From Gonapodya prolifera JEL478 (lineage: Eukaryota > Monoblepharomycota > Monoblepharidomycetes > Monoblepharidales > Gonapodyaceae), in NCBI GenBank assembly GCA_001574975.1, contig KQ965867.1:47707-111706 (forward strand): a stretch of DNA of 64,000 bases, read 5' to 3'. Within the stretch, counting starts at the first letter, position 1, and every line of letters starts with the position of its first letter. The notes under the pieces were generated by a model that ran no database searches, was not told where the DNA came from, and saw only the letters and a program-made list of their open reading frames with translations. Both the position numbers and the translations under genes were made by a program. Shown in pieces: positions 43,907 through 53,299 of this stretch.

Positions 43907-44440
43907 CGGTTGGGGAGAGCGAAAGGTGTGAGTGTGAGTGGGTGCGGGGAAATGAAATTGGTGGAATGGCTAATGAATCTGCTGAGGCGGCCCGTTGCGA
44001 AGATTGTGGCGCGGCAGGGAAGGGTTTCGAAACGAGTGGAAGCCGACGGTATTGATGACGTTATGAGACTGTGAACGATATTCAAGACTTGAAGAAGAAA
44101 AGCAGATACGGGATGTGAAATGCTGTGTGGTGTCGTTGGAGAGCAGCAGGTGGGGTGAATTTCGCACGTTGAAGTATCCACTTGTCAGAGAGACGAATCA
44201 AAAAATGAAGAATATAAGAGATAAATCATTTACATTGATTTGTATGTGAGTGTCATTTCAGCGGGTACGTGGAATCTTGTGCTTTGGTTTCGCGACACAA
44301 ACGAGACTACAGCCCCCAAAACACGAAAACTAATGCGACTATGATTACCCTTGCGATTTCGAGTTTCGTGTGCACATTTGGGCGACCGTGGCCCGTGCAC
44401 CGTCCGACCACGGCAGCACTGGACAGCACCCGACGACACG
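43907..44440. other. Intergenic region between divergent genes
   Basis: Presumed shared promoter region of the small minus-strand gene and the PINX1/GNO1-like gene. No open frame with recognisable content. Confidence 0.45.
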
Positions 44441-46339
44441 ATGGGTCTCGCCGGCCCGCGCGTGACGCAGCGACTGTCGAAGGACCCCCAAAACAAAGCA
44501 TGGGCGGATGGTGAGTGTAGTTACAAACACGACTACAATTGGAATCGACACTCTACCCGTCGAAAACCCTTACCCCACCCACGCCCCTTCCCCCACACAA
44601 GACAAGACAAAGTTCGGCCACCGCCTGCTGTCCCAGATCAGTTGTTAAAGAATTTGAATCAGAGAGTCGCCGAGGGAGCTGTCGGTGCCGGTGCGAGTGC
44701 GGGTGGACAGGCCGAAGCGACACCGGAAGAGGATACCAGCGAGGAGGCGAGGAGGGAGAAGGAGGCGAAGGCCACGCTCAGCTTTGGACGAAACTAGTAC
44801 GCTTCTTCTTTGATTTTCTCTTCTTCTCGCCCAATGTCACGATTGTCCATCTTCTATATTCCTCTTCGGCCTCGTACCACTCGACCAATGTCACGATTCT
44901 CCTTCTTCTATCATCCATCTTCCTCGTACCACTCGACCAACGTCACGATCCTCCCTCTTCTGCCATCCCTCTTCCTCGTCCCATATAATCACCACCCACT
45001 CTTCCACACTCTCCCGCACCGCATCGCAGCCACCGCAAGAAATTCGTCCGCAACAAACTCGTCTCAAACTACGACTCCCGCGACCTCGCAAACATCCTCG
45101 GCGCAGCAACGCTTGCCGGCGCTCCGTCCCCTGCACCTTCCTCCTTACCTTCTTCCGTGCCTTCCCTGTCCCCGTCTCCCTCTTTCGCCCTCGACTCACC
45201 CGCCGGGTCGGACCCGTCACCAACACCGGATATAGAGGCACCATTCATCGCCAAAACTCAGATGGTATCGGTGCAGGACTACTTTGCAAAGAAACTCAAC
45301 TGCATGCCCCATCTTGCAAGGATATTCAATATTGGGCGGTCGATGCCTCTTGCTTCTTCTGGAGTCATTGTGTCGAGATGTGGTGATGGGGAGGAGGAGG
45401 AGGAGGAGGAGGAGCCGAGAGCGGGGTTCGGATCCGGACTTGGAGCGGCGTTCGTCGTTGTCGTCGACGGTTAGAGATAGTGGAGCGGTGTCGGAGCGGA
45501 GAGGATTTGGATTCGGGTTGGGGTTGGGTGCGGGACTGGGCGCGGATTCCACTCTTTCTGCGGCAGTGGAAGTTGTGGCAGACGCCACGGAAAAGGGCAA
45601 GGTCGACAAGAAGAAGAAATTCCAACGGAATGCCGACTCGGACGTTGATGCTCAAACTGTCAGCACGGAGCCCGCGGTGGAAACAAAGAATGGGGATGTG
45701 GAAGCGCGGAAGGAGAAGAAGAAGAAGCGCAAGGTCGTGCCGGGGGTGGTGGAGGTGGAAGAAACTGGAGCGGATGTGAAGACCGGTGGCGAGGATGGAA
45801 AGAAGAAGAAGAAGCGGAAGGCGGTGGAGGAGCCAGTGGTCGAGGAGGCCGTGTCGGATGCCAAGGCGACGGATAAGGACGGAAAGAAGAAAAAACAGAA
45901 GAGCTCTTCTGCGGAGACCACGAGCGAATCTACGAGCGACTCCAAACCGCGCACCAAGAAACGTAAACTGGACGACGCGGACGCTGCCGTCCCCGAGGAC
46001 TCGTCAGTCGAGGGTGGCACTGATCTCCACCCTGCCGCCGTGTCGGACGCGGAAGTTCCTGCCTTGGCCGAAGGGAAGCACAAGAAGAAGAAGGAGAAGA
46101 GTGGGAAGAGTGGTGGTGGGGCGGCGGGTGTGGAGGTAGAGGAGGTCAAGGAGGTGAAGGAATTGACCGGGGGGGAGGAGAAGAAGGCGAAGAAGACGAA
46201 GTTTAAGGAGGCCAAGGTCGACTCGGCTGGGAAGAAGATACGGAAGGCGGACTCGGTCGATGGAAGTGGAGGAGGAAAGGCGGATAAGACGAAGAAGAAG
46301 AAGCGGGAGGAGAAGGCGCATGGGGCGATTGACAGTTGA
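44441..46339 (+). CDS. PINX1/GNO1-like protein lacking most of the G-patch
   Basis: The first exon (44441-44510) encodes the conserved start MGLAGPRVTQRLSKDPQNKAW, as in PINX1/Gno1, and the next begins DKTKFGHRLLSQ, the entry to the G-patch. The expected Gly-rich core is absent: the sequence moves within a few bases to DQLLKNLNQ, a later family segment, in a different frame. Using an alternative acceptor 5 bp downstream would keep one open frame but discard the FGHRLLSQ reading. A later exon (45030 onwards, acceptor in phase with FGRNY) carries HRKKFVRNKLVSNYDSRDLANILG and VQDYFAKKLN, both family features. The C-terminal part (to 46339) is very Lys-rich, with several KKKKRK-type runs, in a frame whose junction I could not place. 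Family role: ribosomal RNA processing and telomerase inhibition. Possibly a deletion allele or an assembly collapse. Confidence 0.66.
44831..44985 (+). repeat. Three tandem copies of a 53-bp unit inside an intron
   Basis: The word ccaatgtcacgatt starts at 44831 and 44884 and recurs as ccaacgtcacgatc at 44937, an exact 53-bp spacing, with the flanking pyrimidine-rich sequence also repeated. The array sits in the PINX1-like intron 44797-45029 and explains its length. Confidence 0.85.
45388..45412 (+). repeat. GAG/AGG trinucleotide run
   Basis: A short microsatellite of eight or so GAG units in the coding or splice-junction region of the PINX1-like gene. Read in one frame it gives poly-Glu, in another poly-Arg, which makes the local gene model uncertain. 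Confidence 0.7.
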
Positions 46340-46602
46340 ACTCCATTGTGGATATAAGCAGTGGATGAGTCACCGATCAGATACCAATAATTTATAGATA
46401 ATAGCCTGATATCTTCTCACTCCCAATCTACTACCGTGAGCCACGTGCAATTAATTCGGACTCGGCCGCAATAAGGCAATAAGGTAGCGCAGTTTGCCAC
46501 AGATTACGAAACTTTACATCACGAGGATCAACCGAATATAAGGGCTGCTCCACCTCCACATCCAATCAATCCACCCACGCGCCTGAAGCACTCGCATACA
46601 CA

Positions 46603-47690
46603 ATGGCAACCCCCGATCACCCGTACCAGGCTCCCGCGGCGACGGATCTCCGGTCCCCATGTCCCGCACTGGTGGGTTTCATTACTCTGGCCATCAAACC
46701 CCCTTTACCTCCTTACGCACTCCACCACCGGCGAACAGAACACGCTCGCCAACCACGGGTACCTCCCGCGCGACGGCCGCGCCATTGCTGCCGAAGATAT
46801 CGTGCTAGCGTTCTGGCAGGGACTCGGGACGGCCCCGGATATCACCACCGGGATCGTCAAGCTTGTCAAGGCTACGCTGGGACCGGTGAGGATCGCGAGT
46901 GGCTGTTTTTGGTGCGTTTTGGAGCTGATCGTGAGTTTTTACTACTGCCGGCGCCTCGAAACGAAAGGGCCCATGGACGCTTGAAGAGCTCGCCGACCGC
47001 AAGTTCGTCGAACACGACACGAGCTTGACCAGGGAAGACCCCATCACGGGCGCTGACCAGTCGAAACCCTCGCCCGCCGTCGTCGAGTCCCTGTTGGCGC
47101 TCGCCAAGGACAGCAAAGTCGGCGTGGATGAGATCGCGGCGTTTAGGAAGCTAAGGATGGATAAGAGTGTCGAGAATTATGAGAAAGAGGGTAAGGAGTT
47201 GTTGTTTTCAACGCAGGATCTTGGTGCGAGCTAGTGAGTGTCGACGATGCATTTGGCCGTGTGATGTTTGCGACGGGCTGATGGCATGGCGTGTGCAGCG
47301 GTGAAGCTGGCTTCGTGCTCAACATTTTTGGGGACAAAGGTGAGACGCACCGCCTTGTAATCCGATGACCGGTACCGCATCCGAAACAACTCTGTGGTGT
47401 CGAAACAGGGCAAGTCTCCGTCGATCATGCCCGGTCTTTCCTCCTCGGGGAGCAGTTCCCAGCGGATTTCAAACCCCACCTCCCGTGAGTGACGTCCCTT
47501 TGACCTTGTCCGGCCGTTTCCGAACTCACTTGGAATCGCCTTTTCCATCAGTGCTGTCACACAAGCCGATCTCGACCCATGGGCTGCCAAGATCCGCGAG
47601 ACCTCGGAACTCCTTGACCCTCGTGCAAAGGCGTTTTCCGACGCAGCGGCAAAGAAAGACGCGGAGGCTGCGGCGACAGCGAAGGTTTGA
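46603..47690 (+). CDS. Short unspecific peroxygenase / chloroperoxidase-type heme-thiolate enzyme
   Basis: Six exons (46603-46671, 46739-46885, 46968-47233, 47299-47339, 47409-47484, 47552-47690) join in phase to 245 residues. The heme-thiolate signature PCP (Cys20 as the proximal ligand) lies in RSPCPAL, followed by NTLANHGYLPRDGRAI, a family hallmark. The acid-base and Mg-site motif EHD (87-89) lies in FVEHDTSLTR. EHD rather than EGD, together with the small size, places it in the short group of unspecific peroxygenases. These enzymes use peroxide to hydroxylate or epoxidise many organic substrates. No signal peptide is seen, so it is probably intracellular. A TATA-like aatataaggg lies at 46535-46544, about 60 bp before the ATG. 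Confidence 0.92.
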
Positions 47691-48064
47691 GAAGGATTTC
47701 TTTATTTTCATATTAAATCTATGAAGGCCTCGCCCCCATATTATCACACCTTCAGTTATGTCGTTAATATTGTGCATATCAGAGCTTTTCGTCGTAGTTT
47801 GAGTTCAATTACACGTCAGCCCTTTCCAATGTCACATCCACACCCTTGCACATTATCATCCATGTCGGGGTCTTTAGCTTGCAAAATGATTGAGCAGGGA
47901 GGGAGATCAACCAGTCAGCTCTGTCAAACTCGGATGTCGGAAAGACAAATATGATATCTACACTGCAGCACTGCTATTATGTCTAATGTCATGACGAAAA
48001 AGAGATTAGCACCCAATTAAATTGTTCAAAGAGCCCACATAATTTGATCCGGGATCAACTTGAC
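47691..48064. other. No gene seen
   Basis: A 370-bp spacer between the peroxygenase and the MYND fragment, AT-richer towards its end. No protein-like frame. Confidence 0.45.
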
Positions 48065-48510
48065 TTAAACTGCTTCTCGCACGGGCTTATGCCTGGTTTG
48101 CATTTTTTTAACGAGCCCACGTAATTTGATCCAGATTGCCTCAAACTGCTCCTCCACTTGAACGTACGCCGGGTCCTCCCGCCCCACCTCGGGTCTCAAT
48201 TGTCCCAGAGTCTGATGAACCTCGGACATCCACCACTTCCCCAATCCCAACTTCTCCGACAAAGGCATCTTAACCGCCCCGCAGTAAACCTTGTGCCACT
48301 TCCAATCTGCCTTCTGACATTCCGGGGAGCAATGCCTGATACGCTTGCCAGGAGCGCAAAACTTCAGGTCTTCCTCGGTCTCAATATCAATTTGGTCAAT
48401 AGAAGGTTTGCTATATTGTGACGTGCTGCCAACAGCGCAGGTGAAGTTACCACACAGCTGGTTGTAAAACGCCTCAAAGAAAGGACTTTGTCTGCATCCA
48501 AAGATGCAGC
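48065..48510 (-). pseudogene. 3' fragment of a MYND zinc-finger gene
   Basis: The minus strand reads without interruption from about 48510 to the stop at 48065. It covers CGNFTCAVGS (first ligands), CAPGKRIRHCSPECQKADWKW and HKVYC (remaining ligands), then a conserved tail GLGKWWMSEVHQTLGQ also present in the copy near 42 kb (VLGTWWTSEIHRQF). A TAG closes the frame upstream near 48515, and the N-terminal helical domain of the other copies is absent. It is a truncated copy at the edge of the transposon island, or a last exon whose gene has been lost. Confidence 0.65.
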
Positions 48511-49679
48511 CAGGAACCTAGCTTAGACAAAGCTCTGCCGTGCCAGCTTGGACTGCATTTATGTCTCCCCTAAGAATATGGCAATTACAAAAGCTATATA
48601 CGTAAATGCTGGTGATCCGTGCACGTGTAGTTGTAAGGTGAAAAACACAAAACACTGCACTCAGCAAAAACACCACGTCTCCCCGCCCTAAGGGACAAAG
48701 GGACGGCCAAATGGTGTTAATTGTATGGTACAATTTGGGAACCAACAGAGCCATCTGATCTCATCTCCAAATCTTGACCCGGGTAAGCATTCTCTTGTGT
48801 CAAGGTAACAGCCTGAGCAACTTCATTGAGGGCTGCATTAATCTTACTGCCTGAGTGCAACATTTGAAAATGGCATTAGGTCAGCCTGTGGCAGAGAGGG
48901 TGGAGAGGGGGAGCAATGCATGTATGGATGTGTGACCTGCAAAAAGAGAGGGGTTGAGAGGATGAAAAGTTTGAATTCAAACCAACTGAGTGAGCTTTGG
49001 CCAACTCTTTGTCTTTTCAGTTTCCCCACTCATGTTCCATGGTCAAACTTCCTGCTCTTTTCACAGGTCCACATCACACTCCTCTGTCCTGCCTCCACAT
49101 CAGCTTGTGCAGCTCACCTAGGTTGTGTAGCAAGTACGTCTTCACCAAGAATCCATCCAAGAAGTTCAAAATTCTTGTTGAGACATTGGAAAAGGAAACC
49201 AATTGCCAAAGACCATAAAGCCAAAGTTTGTGTTTCATCTTTTCACATACTTTGGTAGTTCAGTTACCACTGCCTCACCCCAACTCCTGTTGTTCCAATA
49301 CAGAAAGGTTCAACTATTCCACAGTCCATTGAACTCATTGGCAATCATTTGAAGATACTGAAGGAACATTGGATGTACAAAGTCCATGGATACTGCTATG
49401 TCTTTCCAGATGGTGGCTTGCATTTGACACTAGACAAAGCCATGCTACAGCATTAGGGAATCAATATTGTGAGTTGCCAAAGCCACAACCACACTTTGTG
49501 ATGATATGCTGATGGAATGTGGGAACCCAGGAGAGAGGCATTGTCACAAATGAATGGACCATTGTACCACAAAGATAATTCTGTTGCCCCAGAGGCAAAA
49601 GGTATGTCTTCTAGTTCTTCAAAGCAAAGACATCAGTAGTATAAATTTTTTTAATGGTGTACAGGCTCCAAGCAAAATT

Positions 49680-50117
49680 TTTTGAACCCCATATCAGCAC
49701 CCATTTTTCCAGTTTCACCAACACCCTTTGTGGGTCCTGATCCTATTGCTCAATCACCTGTGCAACGTCCTCACAAGAGCACTATTTGAAGTGTCATGAT
49801 TGAGTTTGAGAGAGAGGCCATGGTGAATGGTTTGGTAACTACGAGGCTCTGGCCAGAAGGAAAAGTCTCTGTGACACCCTTGATGACATGGCAGGATCTC
49901 CTTTGCATGTAAAAAATTGAAGATACTGATGCTGATGATGGTTACTGTCTTGTCACTGAAGAGAAGAGGGAACAGGTGCAGTTTGGTTGGAATACTGAGG
50001 TGCAGGCATGTGACACCATCTTGGATGAAGTGACTGTTGTGATTAGGAAGGACAAGCTTCCAAACAAGAGGAGGTGGTCTGAACATAGCAGTGAGGAAGG
50101 CATCTTATTTCAATAGG
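49680..50117 (+). pseudogene. Unidentified coding remnant in the mobile island
   Basis: The plus strand shows a protein-like reading with one stop and one frame change in an A run near 49915. It includes PIFPVSPTPFVGPDPIAQSP, then FEREAMVNGLVTTRLWPEG and VTPLMTWQDLL. After the A run comes DADDGYCLVTEEKREQVQF, then ILDEVTVVIRKDKLPNKRR, with a stop near 50117. The long clean second part suggests a real ancestral protein. No family recognised; it may belong to another transposon. Confidence 0.4.
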
Positions 50118-50219
50118 AATCTCTTCTGTTTACATTATATACAAAGTACATGTGACATGCTATGACATGACTGGTATCGCAGTTTGGGTGAACAATGCAT
50201 TTGTCACCAGGCTCAATTG

Positions 50220-51560
50220 ACTGATCACATGATCACCGTGGATGGTCAATTTTTTAGTAAATGATACAAATAAACCACTTCACAGCAAGATCTTGCAATG
50301 TCTTCAGTCACATGTTGACATGCCACATCAAGAGCTTCATAAGGGTCATCTATAGATTCAATCCAGTCCCTGTACATTCTTATCCACCATTTCAGAAAGC
50401 CAAACAAAACTTTCTCCTATAGATGACCTGTGAGAAAGACAAAGACCATGCAAATCAAGGTAGGACTACTCACAGGGGTGAGATCTGGTGAGTACAGGGG
50501 GAGGAGTTCCAGCTGAACACCTCAACTGTGGCAGAGGTCAATCATGTGTTCATTCTTGTGGATGGAAGCATTGTGCATGACAATGACAGAGTAGTTGCCA
50601 GGATAAGTGTTACAAGTAAGCAACTTGTCATCACAGTGTGGTTTCAAGTTGGATGAGTTTGTTGCACACAAAAAACCAAAGAAGCAGGGAGATCACAAGC
50701 TTGAGTACATACCAGGACGTCCTCAAATATCTGCACACGGTTGTTGACTTCCATGGCACCAACTTGTATGCTGTACCCAACATATCCATTGTAACCCAAT
50801 CTGTCACCCAGCCTGCTGTGTGACAGCCACTTACATGGCTGTGAGGGGTGGAGTGTGGCACAGCACGGATAGGGGCTGAGTGTGTGGCACAGTGCTGCTA
50901 AGGCAAGGCACCTTAGGTGGCACAGCATGGAATAGTTCCCTAGTATATATATATTCCCCTGCAGGGCACAACCCACATTTGGCATTGTGGTTCTGCAGGT
51001 GAGACTATGTCACATCTACAATCTATGCTTGGTGTCACTCATACATGATCGTGGTCCTGCAGCACACAGGTCTCATGGAGCACCCCTAGGTCAGGTAGCA
51101 CAATCCTGCTCCAACAGTGAACGGCTGACCTCAGACAAACAGGGCCCATACTGTTGCCTTACACCAAGTAACTGCCCAGCCATTTTGTGTCTGGTGAGTG
51201 CAATGGTCATAGGCAGACTTGTCAGTAAAAAACAAGTTGCTGGCAATAATACTGGGTCATTCAAAACGAGAAGAAGTCCATTCTTGTTTCTTTGTTCCAC
51301 TCCTGTGCATTCCCAGATAAGGCTTTCATTGACATCCCATTGCAAGACAGAGTCCTCCACACTGTTGCTTCATCTAAAATGACGTCCAGATCCCAATTCA
51401 GGTTGTCAGCAATCTTGTAAAGGTACAAGTCAGGTTGAATTGTCACCAGAGAAATAAGATACTGACAAAGAAATGGAACTGAGCTGAAGCCACATCAAGG
51501 AGACATGCACATGCAAGAACAAACTCACATCTTGCATTAATTCAGAAACTTTATGCAGTC
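50220..51560 (-). mobile_element. Dead Tc1/IS630-type (DDE_3) transposase
   Basis: The minus strand preserves the order of a Tc1/mariner-IS630 transposase. It starts with a helix-turn-helix part (IADNLNWDLDVILDEATVWR, then NGMSMKALSG). The first catalytic region is NLFFTDKSAYDHCTHQTQ with NGWAVTW. The second is NYSVIVMHNASIHKNEHMI, where HN stands in place of the catalytic DN. The end of the DDE domain follows (LPLYSPDLTP, then IRMYRDWIESIDDPYEALDVAC). Several stops interrupt it (for example after WALFV and LCHS) and frames change. A GT-AG intron-like gap lies near 51450-51540. The element is old and inactive. Confidence 0.78.
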
Positions 51561-52850
51561 GTCCTAATCCTCTGATGTGAGGTGGCACAACCTTGCCAAA
51601 CTGAGCAAAGGTCTGCTTCCATCATTGCACAGACCTCTCAGAAAACTGGCAACTTTGGAAACTGACACAAAATCAAGCAGGAGTTATACTGCCCACCACT
51701 GTAAGTCAGACGACAAGGGCTTGGGCATGGAAAACTATGTGGAGCAAATGTACTGACTGCATATATCAGAAGACAAAAACAAAACAGAATTAGTCACTTA
51801 ACTCATGAAAAGTGTTTATCACGTCCTCTGTCTGCAAGAGAAAAGGATGCGCGATGGTTGAAAGTTGGGTGGTGTGGCGACACACAATCATGGTGCAGGA
51901 ATGGTGGAGAAAGACTGAGAAAATGAGTCTCCGTCCTTTGATTGTTTTATCTCCATTGGTGGTCGCAGGGTTGTGGAGAAATTGCTCTCCAAAGAGAATT
52001 TCAATTTTTCAGCCAATTGGCTAACCATTTTGCAAACAACTGTAATAGATATTGGTGTGGAATGAGTTAAGCAATGACAAAATTCAAGCTGCAGAGGGAT
52101 GACCTTGTTGTATAACTTTAAATGACTTCATAAATGTAGTCAACGTGTATCACAGAACATCTTCTGAACTGGACATGCTGGATTTTTGGCTACACATAAG
52201 CACCAAAAGAAGTGTCTGGTTGGTGACTGTTATGGAATTGGTGACTACGACACTACAAATTTGAGAGGATAGCCGACTTCTGGCAATCAACAAAGGCTCG
52301 CCATCATCCAACATGATGAGACGCGCAGGGGAGTTTATGATGTGAACAAATCTAAAATCACTAAGATTCACACCATTCATGAAAGTAAGGCATGTCGAAA
52401 AGTGCAGTGATGCAGCCACTGTGCGCAGTGCAACACTACAGAGGGAGATGCGGAGGGTGTTGGGGGCAGGAATTCGCATATGCCAACCAAGGTTTAGAGT
52501 GGGAGGTGGAGCAGGGTGGATGACAAAGGCATCTTGGAAGTATTCTTCAGGACGCTGTTGAGACAAAGGCAGTGGATTGAAGATTGGAAGGCAGAAAGGG
52601 AATGCTTGCATAACTGATCAAGGTCACCCGATTAACTCATTCCCATAAAAGCTCTAGGCATTACATAATACCAATAGGAAGACCATACTGTATTGGTATT
52701 TTTAAAGTTCGGGAGGAAGGGAGAGTCAGTATCACTGGGACTGATTATCGACAAAACACTAGTGTTGAATAGGAGGGCGAATCACAATGCCTACACAGAG
52801 GAGAAATCCTAGGCATATATCATGAGTAAAATTACCGTCAAACTTTTGGA

Positions 52851-53299
52851 ACAGGTCAGCGCGTCGTTTTTGCTGTTCGTCCTGGGAACGTCACACCCCG
52901 CCGATCAACCGTGAAGACCCACAGCGGGACAAAGTTCGACTCGAAAGGTATTCCCAAACAATTATCACGACGAAGTGCGGACATTTTCCTCTTTTGGACA
53001 CGACGGTTTCCAATCTTTTGGCCGTGGTCAGTACGTGTGGCGCACCGCTCACTCAACTCCACTGCAAAAAACAGCACAAACCAATCAGAGCCCGACTGAA
53101 TCGTCAGCGCACTGGCAGGCATCGTTTCGTAGGGTAGGGACGGCATCGGACACTGGGACTTTAGAGGGAGACGACCACCGACTGCAGCGGACTCATTGGA
53201 CTCAGAAAACCCAGCAGCAGAATGGGGTGCGCAAACAGCACAAGAGCGATGCCACGCCTAATCCTCCACCGATGCTGAGACCGTGTCCCCCTCTCGCAG
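52851..53299. other. Unassigned stretch before the LRR membrane-protein gene
   Basis: It should contain the 5' end of the LRR gene, including its signal-peptide exon, which I could not place. The minus-strand frame at 52856-53146 has no recognisable content. Confidence 0.4.

Larger units (their letters stand above)
48511..52850. mobile_element. AT-richer, gene-poor island of decayed mobile DNA
   Basis: About 4.3 kb that differs by eye from its flanks in lower G+C, frequent TGTG/CACA words and almost no long open frame. It contains one recognisable dead transposase on the minus strand (50220-51560) and one unrelated coding remnant on the plus strand (49680-50117). No terminal repeats or target duplications could be fixed by eye. 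It is probably a nest of old insertions. Confidence 0.6.
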
